From assembly GCF_000162475.2 (NCBI RefSeq), contig NZ_KI391971.1:870901-934900 (forward strand): 64,000 bases of DNA. The letters run 5' to 3'. A program made the translations under genes and the position numbers. The stretch is from Granulicatella elegans ATCC 700633. Its GTDB lineage: Bacteria > Bacillota > Bacilli > Lactobacillales > Aerococcaceae. Below the pieces are notes generated by a model. The model was not told the origin of the DNA. It ran no database searches and saw only the letters and a list, made by a program, of their open reading frames with translations. This document shows positions 54,663-64,000 of this stretch, piece after piece (the stretch's first letter is position 1; each line of letters begins with the position of its first letter).

Positions 54663-55318
54663 TTATAGCCGCCTCCCCTCATTGTTTCAATCGGATTTAA
54701 GTGGTAAGGTTTAAATTTTGAACGTATTTGATACATATATTCAGAGATGGATCTAAATTGAGTATTAGAACTATTAGGATAGACAACAGTATAAATTTCT
54801 TCAATGGTAAATATTCTTGAAGTTTGACTAGCTAGTAACTGAATAATCATAAATTCCCGGTTCGTTAATTTGATTTCATTTTCCTCAACAAAAACTATTT
54901 TTAAATTCATATCAATTAAAATCGAACCAAATTCTAATCGTTTACCATTTTGTCTATTTCGTTCTTCACGTCTAAGATGCATATTAATTCTTGCTAAAAA
55001 CTCTTTTACTGAGAATGGTTTAGTAATATAGTCATCTGCTCCTGCTAACAATCCATTCACTAAATCTTCCTCCATATCTTTAGCTGTAATAAAAATAATT
55101 GGCGCTTTAATCTGTTCTCTAATTTCATTACAAATCGCTATGCCATCTAGTGGCATCATAATATCTAATAATATTAAATCAAAGTCGACAAAGTCACAGA
55201 TATTTACTTCCTCAATGCCATTTCTAGTAGTAACCTCATAACCATTTAACTGTAATATATTTTTGATTAATCTTAAAATAGTTTCATCATCATCAATGAC
55301 TAAAATTTTATATGACAT
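54647..55318 (-). CDS. OmpR-family response regulator
   Basis: The 223-residue protein has a receiver domain with the phospho-acceptor D52 (LILLDIMMP), acidic pocket IDDDE, and the lysine of YITKPF. The C-terminal winged helix includes LTNREFMIIQLLASQ. It is encoded between the permeases and the kinase. An 11-bp-spaced direct repeat TTCTGAA in front of the operon promoter is its probable binding site. Confidence 0.9.
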   Translation of the reverse strand: MSYKILVIDDDETILRLIKNILQLNGYEVTTRNGIEEVNICDFVDFDLILLDIMMPLDGIAICNEIREQIKAPIIFITAKDMEEDLVNGLLAGADDYITKPFSVKEFLARINMHLRREERNRQNGKRLEFGSILIDMNLKIVFVEENEIKLTNREFMIIQLLASQTSRIFTIEEIYTVVYPNSSNTQFRSISEYMYQIRSKFKPYHLNPIETMRGGGYKWKIK

Positions 55319-55341
55319 ACCCCAACACTCCTATCTTGCTT

Positions 55342-56067
55342 TCATTTTACACTTTTTAGATGCAAATGGTAATAGGCTAATCCAATAAAAACTATTGTCC
55401 ATAATGATTGAATCAAAAGTCCTTCTATAACACTTGGATAGATAGAAATTTCTTTGATTGAAAAACTATTCATAGTCACTAATACAGGAAGTACATTCAT
55501 TAGAGAAGAATATTGTAATAATAATTGCCCTAGTCCTAATAACATGGATAATACAATTGTTAAAGAAGAAACCATCGATTCCATAAGTATCGTTAAGCAG
55601 AATGTAATTATACTAATTTGAAACGTAGCAATTATAGGTGGAATAAGTTTTGACAATAGTAAACTTACAAATTCTGGACTTAATTGAAATTTAAAATAAA
55701 AAGTTACTAATCCAATCCCCACTCCAATGGCTATGCAAAAACAGCATAAAATCGATAACAAAGTTACGATTACCTTGATACAAAAAAATTTCACACGACT
55801 AGGGGTCGATAATAAACTTGTCCTTAAAGAACTTTTAAGAAACTCTCTTCCCCAAAATACCGCAGAAAAAACTGCAAAAACTGTTTGCGATAAATAGATA
55901 CTTTGCAAAAACTGTGTCACTATAAAATCTCGATTAATCATTAGAGAAGAAGGATTTAATGACAGTAACATTGCTAATAGAAATAAAATAGAAAATACTA
56001 ACGTTACCGATAATCCTTTGTAATATATTATTTTCAAAAATTCACTTTTTATCTGATTTCCTAGCAT
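55342..56067 (-). CDS. ABC-2-type permease of a lantibiotic-immunity-like exporter (second)
   Basis: The 241-residue protein has six membrane helices and the N-terminal amphipathic LGNQIKSEFLKIIYYK stretch typical for LanEG/BcrB-type permeases. It begins at the base where the preceding permease gene ends, so translation is coupled. Together with its neighbours it forms a complete exporter, likely protecting the cell against membrane-active peptides or acting as such a sensor. Confidence 0.72.
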   Translation of the reverse strand: MLGNQIKSEFLKIIYYKGLSVTLVFSILFLLAMLLSLNPSSLMINRDFIVTQFLQSIYLSQTVFAVFSAVFWGREFLKSSLRTSLLSTPSRVKFFCIKVIVTLLSILCCFCIAIGVGIGLVTFYFKFQLSPEFVSLLLSKLIPPIIATFQISIITFCLTILMESMVSSLTIVLSMLLGLGQLLLQYSSLMNVLPVLVTMNSFSIKEISIYPSVIEGLLIQSLWTIVFIGLAYYHLHLKSVK

Positions 56068-56840
56068 TAAAAATTCCCTCCTACATCCCTTTTTTCAAAT
56101 TGACAATAAGCGATTATCCCAAAAATGAACACCCAAAGGAACAATAAAGTAGCCGTCCAAAATGGATGAGATGAAAATCTAGTTTCCGATGATGCAATGA
56201 AGCTATTTCCTAAAGCAACTGGAAGAGCCTTTCCCCATTCAAAATGAGTAGAGAGAAACTCCCCAACATTATAAATTTGAGGAATTAAAAATAATAAGCT
56301 AGCAATGGCTGTTCGAAATAGAAAAGCTATAAAGTAAGATAAAATCGTGAGACTTACCCATGCTAGTGTCGCCAATAAAATAAAGTACCAAACTTTAAAA
56401 CTTAATAAAACACTTAGTCCTAAATTTCCTAATGTAAAATGAGCCACTTCAATGGTAACTATAATCGATAGAAATGAAAGGATAGCTGATAAAAGTGTTA
56501 ACGTCATTAATTTAAAAAAGTATAAACTCTTCTTATTACAATTAGTTAATAAGGTAGTTCGCAGTTGATGATTTTTGAATTCACTTCCACCATAAACAGC
56601 ACCCAAAATAATCATTGGCATCATTCCTAACATAACTGTATCAAATCCTAAATATTCAATCGGAGGAATCGCTTCTGCCAAAATAGCTGTATTCTCAGGA
56701 GTAGCCTGTAATCCTATTTCTAAAACTGCTTTTATACCAAGATAGGCAAAAAATGGTTGTACGATAAAAAGGATTAGCAAAACAATTTTGAAAAGTTTGG
56801 AATAAGTAATCTTTAATAATTCACTATAAAATAACTTCAT
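56067..56840 (-). CDS. ABC-2-type permease of a lantibiotic-immunity-like exporter (first)
   Basis: The 257-residue protein has six membrane helices, with YSELLKITYSKLFKI at the N-terminus and GGSEFKNHQLRTTLLT in the cytosolic loop, both shared by LanE/G permeases. It overlaps the ATPase gene by 17 bases. Two non-identical permeases of about 240-260 residues, one ATPase and one two-component system is the arrangement of antimicrobial-peptide resistance modules in Firmicutes. Confidence 0.75.
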   Translation of the reverse strand: MKLFYSELLKITYSKLFKIVLLILFIVQPFFAYLGIKAVLEIGLQATPENTAILAEAIPPIEYLGFDTVMLGMMPMIILGAVYGGSEFKNHQLRTTLLTNCNKKSLYFFKLMTLTLLSAILSFLSIIVTIEVAHFTLGNLGLSVLLSFKVWYFILLATLAWVSLTILSYFIAFLFRTAIASLLFLIPQIYNVGEFLSTHFEWGKALPVALGNSFIASSETRFSSHPFWTATLLFLWVFIFGIIAYCQFEKRDVGGNF

Positions 56841-57555
56841 CTTCTTTTCCTCCTTCTTGAATAAGGTTGAAAAAGACTTCTTCTAGATTTACCGTATCCT
56901 TCATAATTTTCTTTAATTCTCCGTTTGCAATAATTTTTCCTTTATGAATGAATACTACATCATCCGTAACAGCTTCTACCTCTGACAAAATATGGGAAGA
57001 TAATAAGATAGTCTTCCCTTTTTCAGATTGTTCTTTTAAGAAATTTCTTAGCCAACGAATACCGCTAGGATCTAATCCATTTGTCGGTTCATCCAATATA
57101 AGAAATTGTGGATTTCCAAGTAATGCAGTTGCAAGACTAACCCTTTGTGTCTCGCCAAGAGATAAATGTCCAATGGATTCATTCTTTTTATGGACAATAT
57201 CCGTTACTACTAATACTTCATCAATTCTACTTTTTTTAATTCCATTAGAGGCTGCTACAATTCTTAAATGTTGATATACCGTTCGATCACTTGGTGACCC
57301 TAGTCCATCAAAAGTTGCTCCTACAACAAATAAAGGATTACGGATATCTTTATAATTTATTCCTGCAATTGTTGCGCTACCCGAAGTTGCTTGATCTAAT
57401 CCTAATAATATTCTTAAGGTAGAACTTTTACCTGCTCCATTTGGACCTAAGAATGCAGTCACTCTCCCTTCCTTTGCTACAAAATTTATATCGTCTAATA
57501 TGGTAATATTTCCATATACTTTACACAAATTCTTAATTTCAATATTTTTTTCCAT
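56824..57555 (-). CDS. ABC transporter ATPase, BcrA/LanF type
   Basis: The 243-residue ATPase has Walker A FLGPNGAGKSST (about residue 34), Walker B FLILDEPTNGLDP, and the H-loop SSHILSEVE. The signature is LSLGETQRVSLA rather than LSGGQ, which is the pattern of the BcrA/LanF branch. ATG at 57555 follows AGGAG at seven bases; the open frame continues 126 bases upstream through the promoter and the repeat element J, so a longer product is rejected. It is the first gene of the operon. Confidence 0.88.
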   Translation of the reverse strand: MEKNIEIKNLCKVYGNITILDDINFVAKEGRVTAFLGPNGAGKSSTLRILLGLDQATSGSATIAGINYKDIRNPLFVVGATFDGLGSPSDRTVYQHLRIVAASNGIKKSRIDEVLVVTDIVHKKNESIGHLSLGETQRVSLATALLGNPQFLILDEPTNGLDPSGIRWLRNFLKEQSEKGKTILLSSHILSEVEAVTDDVVFIHKGKIIANGELKKIMKDTVNLEEVFFNLIQEGGKEDEVIL

Positions 57556-57584
57556 AAAATCACTCCTCATACTCTTTATAAATT

Positions 57585-57619
57585 CATTGTAGAGTACCCT
57601 CTTCAGAATAATTTCAGAA
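57585..57619 (-). promoter_or_regulatory. Promoter of the ABC/two-component operon with regulator box
   Basis: On the minus strand two TTCTGAA units are spaced 11 bp apart (57613-57619 and 57602-57608), followed after 11 bases by TACAAT. There is no good -35 hexamer. This is the layout expected for a promoter that an OmpR-family regulator activates by binding in the -35 region. Confidence 0.6.
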
Positions 57620-57653
57620 AAAGAATGAAAAATAAAATTTATACAAAAAAAAA

Positions 57654-57727
57654 GACTTCCTATAGTAGTATGCTCAGGCATGAAACCACAGCGCTGCTGC
57701 CGTCCTTTACTACTATGTTAGGAAGTC
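57654..57727 (-). repeat. Structured intergenic element, copy J (short)
   Basis: The outer arms GACTTCCTATAGTAGTA and TACTACTATGTTAGGAAGTC are intact. Only hairpin 1 remains inside (minus strand GGCA-GCAGC-gctgtgg-TTTCA-TGCC). Hairpins 2 and 3 are deleted. It lies 13 bases after the lipoprotein stop, in sense, and nine T follow on that strand. Confidence 0.88.
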
Positions 57728-57740
57728 ATTCAAAAATATC

Positions 57741-58331
57741 TTATAATTCGTTTGGATCAAAAGTATAAACTACGTTATTCAAATTTCCATATAGCTTTGT
57801 TGAATCATACTTCACAGATTCAATACGCAATCCTTCTTTGCTTTTTGTAAAACGATAGCACCCATGTTTCATCGGAAATCTCTTAGGGAAATATTTTGCT
57901 TGCCTAAATGATGTAGCAAACTTATCATCATTAACATCGTATTTACTCAAACCAATATAAGCATAAGGTTCATCCTCTACATAAATCGTAAATTCAAAAT
58001 TTTTTCTATTATCCATTTCCTCTGACTTATAAAGAGAATATGGTTCACGTATCGTTATCGTCTTACCAACTAATTGTTCTTTTTCATCTTTGGGATAGTC
58101 TACTAAAAATACTTGCTTAGCTCTTTCTAAATAAGTTATATCTATTTCTCCATCGTGTTCAAGTAATAATTCATCGCTTTCATCATTCTCAGAATCAACT
58201 TTTAGGTCTACTTCAGGAGGTAAAGAATATTTTTTCCCTATTGGATGACTGTTGAAACAACTTGATAACAGAGTAACCGAACAGACAAGTAATGCTAATA
58301 AACTATATTTTACATTTTTAAACCATTTCAT
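57741..58331 (-). CDS. Lipoprotein, unknown
   Basis: The 196-residue product starts MKWFKNVKYSLLALLVCSVTLLSSC, a lipoprotein signal. The mature part is very acidic around residues 45-65 (SENDESDELLLEHDGEID), followed by a probable beta domain. No family is recognised. ATG at 58331 has GGGGGAG upstream. It lies upstream of the ABC/two-component operon in the same orientation but has its own repeat/terminator after it. Sibling repeats J and K sit on both sides. Confidence 0.55.
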   Translation of the reverse strand: MKWFKNVKYSLLALLVCSVTLLSSCFNSHPIGKKYSLPPEVDLKVDSENDESDELLLEHDGEIDITYLERAKQVFLVDYPKDEKEQLVGKTITIREPYSLYKSEEMDNRKNFEFTIYVEDEPYAYIGLSKYDVNDDKFATSFRQAKYFPKRFPMKHGCYRFTKSKEGLRIESVKYDSTKLYGNLNNVVYTFDPNEL

Positions 58332-58474
58332 TGTTAAACTCCCCCTAATCATTATCTAGTTTCGTAATTCTTAAAATATGAAAACGCTACCCGCCTTCTA
58401 ATTACAATTATATGGATTTATTAAGGAAATACAATATATTTGTGAAAAAAATCATAAAATGAACAAAAAAAGAA

Positions 58475-58613
58475 GACTTCCTATAGTAGTATGGGTAAGA
58501 TAAGCCAAATAGGCTTATCTTACAGGAAACTTTGAGACCTTAGGCTCAAAGTTTAGGCATGAGACTCGTTCCACGAGGCTACTGCCTTCCTAATACTACT
58601 ATGACAGGAAGTC
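58475..58613 (-). repeat. Structured intergenic element, copy K
   Basis: The outer arms GACTTCCTATAGTAGTAT and ATACTACTATGACAGGAAGTC enclose three hairpins. On the minus strand, hairpin 1 is GGCA-GTAGC-CTCG-tggaa-CGAG-TCTCA-TGCC, hairpin 2 is CTTTGAG-CCTAAGGT-CTCAAAG, and hairpin 3 is GTAAGATAAGCC/GGCTTATCTTAC (12 bp, perfect). Seven T follow. It shares arms with J and L. Confidence 0.92.
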
Positions 58614-58659
58614 ATTCGAACTATATTTACGGACTCTCATATGGTACGTAAAAAAAGAT

Positions 58660-58791
58660 GACTTCCTATAGTAGTAAGCGTAACAGTAGCCAATTGGCTA
58701 CTGTTACTAGGAAAACTTGAGACCTAGGCTCAAGTTTTAGGCATGAGACCGAAGGGCTGCTGCCGTCCTTTACTACTATAATTAGGAAGTC
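58660..58791 (-). repeat. Structured intergenic element, copy L
   Basis: The outer arms GACTTCCTATAGTAGTA and TACTACTATAATTAGGAAGTC enclose three hairpins. On the minus strand, hairpin 1 is GGCA-GCAGC-CC-ttc-GG-TCTCA-TGCC, hairpin 2 is ACTTGAG-CCTAGGT-CTCAAGT, and hairpin 3 is GTAACAGTAGCC/GGCTACTGTTAC (12 bp, perfect). It is in sense to dnaJ, 18 bases after its stop, and seven T follow. Copy K follows after 46 bases as a tandem direct copy. Confidence 0.93.
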
Positions 58792-58809
58792 ATTCAAAAA
58801 TTTATTGTA

Positions 58810-59982
58810 TTATTTAAAACTGTCCTTAAAAGCATCCTTCATTTTATTGAAGAAATTGCCTTCGCCCTCAACATGAGTACCCGCTTCTTTAGCGAAAATC
58901 TGCATCGCTTCACGTTGTTTATCCGTTAAATGCTTAGGCGTTACAACACGTACTGTAACATGCTGATCACCCATTCCACTACCACGAAGTCTAGGCGCAC
59001 CTTTTCCTCTTAAACGAAGAACCGTACCAGATTGAGTTCCCGCAGGAACTTTTAATTTCACTTTGCCGTGAACAGTCGGAACATCCACTTCATCTCCTAA
59101 TGCAGCTTGAGCAAAGTTGATTGGAAGTTCATAGAAAATATCTGCTCCTTCACGTTCAAACGTATCGCTCTTACCAACACGGAAAATCACATATAAGTCA
59201 CCATAAGGGCCGCCATTTTCTCCAGCTTCCCCTTGTCCACGTAATGGCATTTGATTTCCATTTTCTACACCGGCTGGGACTTTTACTTTCACTTTATGCG
59301 TTTCTTCTACATGTTTGTGCCCATGACAAGTCTCACATTTTTCTTTGATTTCTTGTCCAGTACCACCACAGACATCACACGTTGTTTGAGACATCATTCT
59401 ACCAAATGGTGTTGCTCTTTCAACATTGATCACACCTGAACCATGACATTTAGAACATGTCACAGGATCTGTACCAGGTTTTGCACCAGTACCATGACAA
59501 GTTTCACATTCTGCATTACGATGGTAATGAATCACTTCTTCTTTACCAAAAATCGCTTCTTCAAATGTTAAGTCCATGACATATTGTAAATCTGCCCCTT
59601 GACGTGGCATATTGGCACGATTTCCACGACGACCACCGCCGCCACCAAAGAATGTATCGAAAATATCTTCGAATCCACCTGTATAACTTCCAGAGAATCC
59701 TTGACCTCCGAAACCACCAAAGCCACCAAAACCACCCCCAGAAAATCCTGAGTTTGGATCGTATGAAGCGTGACCATATTGATCATACGCAGCACGTTTT
59801 TGACTATCACTTAAAATTTCATAAGCTTCTGCTATTTCTTTAAATTTTTCTTCCGCTCCAGCTTCTTTATTAATATCTGGATGGTATTGTTTGGATAATT
59901 TACGATAAGCTCGTTTAATATCTGTATCGGAGGCATCTTTGGAGACTCCGAGTACTTCATATAAATCACGTTTTGCCACCAT
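58810..59982 (-). CDS. dnaJ: Chaperone protein DnaJ
   Basis: DnaJ delivers unfolded proteins to DnaK and stimulates its ATPase. The 390 residues show the J domain with YHPDIN, a Gly/Phe-rich linker (about 80-115), and four zinc-binding CxxCxG repeats ([32 protein letters not shown]), then the C-terminal substrate-binding domains. It is last in the hrcA-grpE-dnaK-dnaJ operon. In many Lactobacillales lepA follows closely; here the two are about 6.7 kb apart. Confidence 0.97.
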   Translation of the reverse strand: MVAKRDLYEVLGVSKDASDTDIKRAYRKLSKQYHPDINKEAGAEEKFKEIAEAYEILSDSQKRAAYDQYGHASYDPNSGFSGGGFGGFGGFGGQGFSGSYTGGFEDIFDTFFGGGGGRRGNRANMPRQGADLQYVMDLTFEEAIFGKEEVIHYHRNAECETCHGTGAKPGTDPVTCSKCHGSGVINVERATPFGRMMSQTTCDVCGGTGQEIKEKCETCHGHKHVEETHKVKVKVPAGVENGNQMPLRGQGEAGENGGPYGDLYVIFRVGKSDTFEREGADIFYELPINFAQAALGDEVDVPTVHGKVKLKVPAGTQSGTVLRLRGKGAPRLRGSGMGDQHVTVRVVTPKHLTDKQREAMQIFAKEAGTHVEGEGNFFNKMKDAFKDSFK

Positions 59983-60009
59983 TATCCCTCCTTATCATAT
60001 CATTCTACA

Positions 60010-60049
60010 AAAGAGCGAGTGGAAGAAGTTCTCCCACTCTTACTTGCTC
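60010..60049 (-). promoter_or_regulatory. Hairpin between dnaK and dnaJ
   Basis: AGAGC-AGTGGA pairs imperfectly with its complement in the dnaK-dnaJ gap; on the minus strand TTTTG follows. It could attenuate transcription into dnaJ or stabilise the dnaK end. Confidence 0.5.
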
Positions 60050-60053
60050 TATA

Positions 60054-61892
<1,839 letters not shown>

Positions 61893-61928
61893 TCATACAC
61901 TCCTATAATTTTAAATTTTTTAGTTGGC

Positions 61929-62492
61929 TTATTGAGACACGATAACCATTGCTGGTCTTAACACACGGTCTTTCAACATGTAGCCTTTTTGAAATACTTG
62001 AACAACAACATCACTTTCTTGTCCTTCTTCAGCTGGAATTGCTTGAACAGCGTGATGTTTATTTGGATCGAATGGTTGATTTAATGCTTCAATTTCTTCA
62101 ATACCTTCTTCTTTTAAGGCATATAAGAAACCTTCATATACCATTTCAATCCCTTTTTTAAGATTTTTCGCTTCTTCTGATTCACTAGGTGAGGCAATCG
62201 CTCTTTCTAGATTATCAATGACATTCAATAAGTTTTGTGCTAGAGATTGACTACGATACTTCGCTGCATCTTGTCTTTCTTTTGCATTTCTCTTTTGAAT
62301 ATTCGCAATTTCTGCAGATAAGCGATATACTTGGTCATTTAGTTGAGAAACTTCTTGTTGTAATTTTTCTTCAACAGAAGGTTCAACTTCTTCGGTTTCT
62401 TCGACAGTTTCTTCAAACTCTTCAGTTTCAGGAGATTTCTCTTCTTCTACTTCTTGAGTTTGTTGAACGTCTTTTTCTTCATTTGTTTCCAA
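61929..62492 (-). CDS. grpE: Nucleotide exchange factor GrpE
   Basis: GrpE releases ADP from DnaK. The 187-residue protein has an acidic, disordered N-terminus (about residues 1-45), a long coiled coil (about 45-100) and a C-terminal beta domain with QPFDPNKHHAVQAIPAEE and VVQVFQKGYMLKDRVLRPAMVIVSQ, the family signature. The start is a TTG, eight bases after GGAG; no in-frame ATG fits. Confidence 0.95.
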   Translation of the reverse strand: METNEEKDVQQTQEVEEEKSPETEEFEETVEETEEVEPSVEEKLQQEVSQLNDQVYRLSAEIANIQKRNAKERQDAAKYRSQSLAQNLLNVIDNLERAIASPSESEEAKNLKKGIEMVYEGFLYALKEEGIEEIEALNQPFDPNKHHAVQAIPAEEGQESDVVVQVFQKGYMLKDRVLRPAMVIVSQ

Positions 62493-62506
62493 GCTTCCAT
62501 CTCCTT

Positions 62507-63547
62507 TTATAAATTTTTATAATATTGCTCCATCGTTGTTGTGAGCTCTTCTTGTAATCCTTTAACAATCGATAGGACATTCGAATACGGCATATTTTTA
62601 GGGCCTAATAAAGCAATGATTCCTCTATCATGTTTTGGAGTTTCATAGCTTGCTGTAATAATACTAAATTCTCCTAATAATGGATCATCCATCTCAGACC
62701 CTAAACGAATTTGGATATCTCGGTTAGAAGGCATCACTAATTCGTGCATCTTCGATTGGTCATCCATTAATCGATAAATTTCTTTTAAATGATGGACATT
62801 GGCATGTGAGTCGAAGTAGTTTAATAAATATCTTCTTCCTGCAACATGGAGTCTATCTTGTTCAAATTGGTTCATCATATCTTGAATCACTTTAACAATT
62901 TGAATTTGAGAATTCATATATCGATTCATTAAAGCTGGTAAATCAGACTTCAAACGTTGGAGAACTGTTTCTAGTGGCAAGCCAATCAATTCCTCATTAA
63001 TGATTCGAACAACTTTATCTAAGTCAGAATCATCAATCGCACTTGGAATCGAGTAAACTTTATTTTCAACTAAACCATTGCTCATGACTAAAATCGCCAT
63101 CACTTGGTTTAGCCCTAGTCGAACGAGTCGAAATCCGGATAATGTAGCACTCCTTACTTCGGGTCCAATGGAAATTGTTGTGTAATTCGTCAGTGTCGAC
63201 AAAATATCTGCCGAAACTTTAAAGACATCTTGAATTTCCATGGTCGATTGTTGGAAAGTTTCACGGATTTGATTTCGAATACTTAATGAAACGGGACTGT
63301 TCTGAACGGGTAAAATATTATCTAAATAATAGCGATACCCTTGATTCGATGGAACTCGTCCTGAAGAGGAGTGATTCTTTTCAAGATATCCCATCTCTTC
63401 TAGTTTCATCATTTCATTTCGAATGGTTGCAGAGCTAACTGCTAAACCCGTTTGCTGCATCAACTTTTTTGATCCAACTGGTTCTAATGTTTCCGTATAT
63501 AGTTGAATAATCGATTGTAAGATTAGCAATTGTCTATCGGTTAACAT
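62507..63547 (-). CDS. hrcA: Heat-inducible transcription repressor HrcA
   Basis: HrcA binds CIRCE and shuts off this operon until GroEL is overloaded. The 346-residue protein has an N-terminal winged helix (LTDRQLLILQSIIQLY...VGSKKLMQQTGLAVSSATIRNEM) and the C-terminal HrcA domain with GIIALLGPKNMPYSNVL. ATG at 63547 follows AGAGAGG; a GTG nine bases earlier touches the SD. It is the first gene of the operon and lies just after a CIRCE element, so it represses itself. Confidence 0.96.
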   Translation of the reverse strand: MLTDRQLLILQSIIQLYTETLEPVGSKKLMQQTGLAVSSATIRNEMMKLEEMGYLEKNHSSSGRVPSNQGYRYYLDNILPVQNSPVSLSIRNQIRETFQQSTMEIQDVFKVSADILSTLTNYTTISIGPEVRSATLSGFRLVRLGLNQVMAILVMSNGLVENKVYSIPSAIDDSDLDKVVRIINEELIGLPLETVLQRLKSDLPALMNRYMNSQIQIVKVIQDMMNQFEQDRLHVAGRRYLLNYFDSHANVHHLKEIYRLMDDQSKMHELVMPSNRDIQIRLGSEMDDPLLGEFSIITASYETPKHDRGIIALLGPKNMPYSNVLSIVKGLQEELTTTMEQYYKNL

Positions 63548-63562
63548 TTTGGTCACCTCTCT

Positions 63563-63589
63563 TTAGCACTTGACTAAGACGAGTGCTAA
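63563..63589 (-). promoter_or_regulatory. CIRCE operator of the dnaK operon
   Basis: TTAGCACTT-n9-GAGTGCTAA matches CIRCE (TTAGCACTC-n9-GAGTGCTAA) with one change in the last base of one arm. It lies between the promoter region (TTGACT-n17-TAAATT on the minus strand) and hrcA. Confidence 0.92.
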
Positions 63590-63683
63590 CCACATGTATA
63601 ATTTATCATATTGGTCAAAGTAAGTCAATAATAAAACACTCGGACTTTAGTCTGATTTTAAAAATATTTTTTATACAATAAAA

Positions 63684-63720
63684 AAGGCTATGCATCGGGA
63701 TTTCTCCTTTACATAACCTT
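63684..63720 (-). terminator. Terminator before the dnaK operon
   Basis: On the minus strand AAGGTTATG pairs with CATAGCCTT (one mismatch) and is followed by six T; it stops transcription coming from murI. Confidence 0.65.
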
Positions 63721-63738
63721 ATACAATCTAATAATATA

Positions 63739-63854
63739 TAGACTGTACTATGTAGTAGCAAGGTCGCAAGCAGCCAGCTAACGCTGTCTCATTGCTAAAA
63801 ATTAAGACTGTAGTCTTAATTTTTCCCTGTAGTTTGCTACTACATAGCAGTCTA
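63739..63854 (+). repeat. Structured intergenic element, copy M
   Basis: The outer arms TAGACTGTACTATGTAGTAG and CTACTACATAGCAGTCTA pair nearly fully. Hairpin 1 is GCAA-GCAGCC-AGC-taac-GCT-GTCTCA-TTGC. Hairpin 2 is AATTAAGAC-tgta-GTCTTAATT, a clear compensated change from the usual CTTTGAG/CTCAAAG. Hairpin 3 is absent. It lies 17 bases from the murI stop, antisense to murI. Confidence 0.9.
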
Positions 63855-63871
63855 ATATTTTTTGACCTTTA

Positions 63872-64000
63872 TTATAGTTTCTCTTTTAAGGTGCGAACCA
63901 TGTATTCTCCAACGTCAATGATTGGGAGTTTAGTCAAACTTTCTAATTCTTCTTTGATATATGGAAAATGAGTACATCCTAAAATAACTGCTTCCACATT
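63872..64000 (-). CDS. murI: Glutamate racemase, C-terminal end (partial)
   Basis: The frame is open to the window edge and gives 42 residues starting NVEAVILGCTHFPYIKEEL. The GCTHFP motif holds the second catalytic cysteine of glutamate racemase, which makes D-glutamate for peptidoglycan. The end LTKLPIIDVGEYMVRTLKEKL fits the C-terminal helix. The rest of the gene lies outside the window. Confidence 0.85.
   Translation of the reverse strand, partial: NVEAVILGCTHFPYIKEELESLTKLPIIDVGEYMVRTLKEKL

Noticed and set aside
57556-57681. N-terminal extension of the LanF-type ATPase
   Set aside because: It would run through the promoter and repeat element J; the ATG at 57555 has a clear SD.
58475-58791. 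Structured repeats as a CRISPR array
   Set aside because: Copies K and L are long, internally palindromic and separated by a single 46-base stretch; no short regular spacers and no cas genes are present.

Overview
The window is chromosomal DNA from a low-GC Gram-positive bacterium, almost certainly a member of the Lactobacillales. Supporting points are an AT-rich genome with strong SD sequences, a RexAB-type (not RecBCD) recombination nuclease, a PTS-based L-ascorbate pathway, a CIRCE/HrcA-controlled hrcA-grpE-dnaK-dnaJ operon and a PyrR/LspA/RluD cluster. A Carnobacteriaceae genus such as Granulicatella or a relative is my best guess, at low confidence because no 16S rRNA gene is present.

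Layout. 1-1636: the end of an FtsX-like ABC permease gene, a palindrome made of two IS3-like ends, and plsY. 1810-6316: parE-parC. 6509-8342: a secreted glycosidase-like protein and a YkyA-like lipoprotein. 8626-13852: lspA-rluD-pyrR, then rpsB-tsf and pyrH-frr. 13932-15240: an anchored nuclease, a small membrane protein, and nrdH behind two NrdR boxes. 15382-22689: rexB-rexA. 23154-27308: a DUF624 protein and a PhnD-C-E-E importer. 27796-28605: an AAC(3)-family acetyltransferase. 29098-34800: a complete L-ascorbate operon (ulaD-G-C-A-B-F-E order of transcription). 35136-40563: plsC, a DinJ/YafQ toxin-antitoxin pair, YneF, an S66 peptidase, a tRNA deacylase and a ferrochelatase. 40632-46239: accessory genes (DNA-glycosylase-like, DUF1722, GIY-YIG, PD-(D/E)XK, DUF4926/CPCC pair, AbiE toxin-antitoxin). 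46388-49865: lipoprotein, SdpR/SdpI pair, Fic protein. 50247-53432: lepA and mgtE. 53568-57555: an ABC exporter with its own two-component system. 57741-63547: a lipoprotein and dnaJ-dnaK-grpE-hrcA. The end of murI closes the window.

The most interesting signal is not a gene. At least thirteen copies of one intergenic element, about 75-165 bp long, are scattered through the window. Full copies have a long outer stem, a first hairpin with invariant GCAGCC and TCTCAT flanks closed by a covarying 4-bp stem (GGCA/TGCC, GCCA/TGGC or GCAA/TTGC), a second hairpin around GAGCCTnnGGTCTC whose arms covary, and a third hairpin whose sequence is free but nearly always palindromic. Most copies start a few to about 60 bases after a stop codon, lie in sense to that gene and end in a T-run. 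Sibling copies bracket single accessory genes: the acetyltransferase, the DinJ/YafQ pair and a lipoprotein. I do not recognise this family. It behaves like a structured 3'-UTR/terminator RNA carried by a mobile or recombining repeat.
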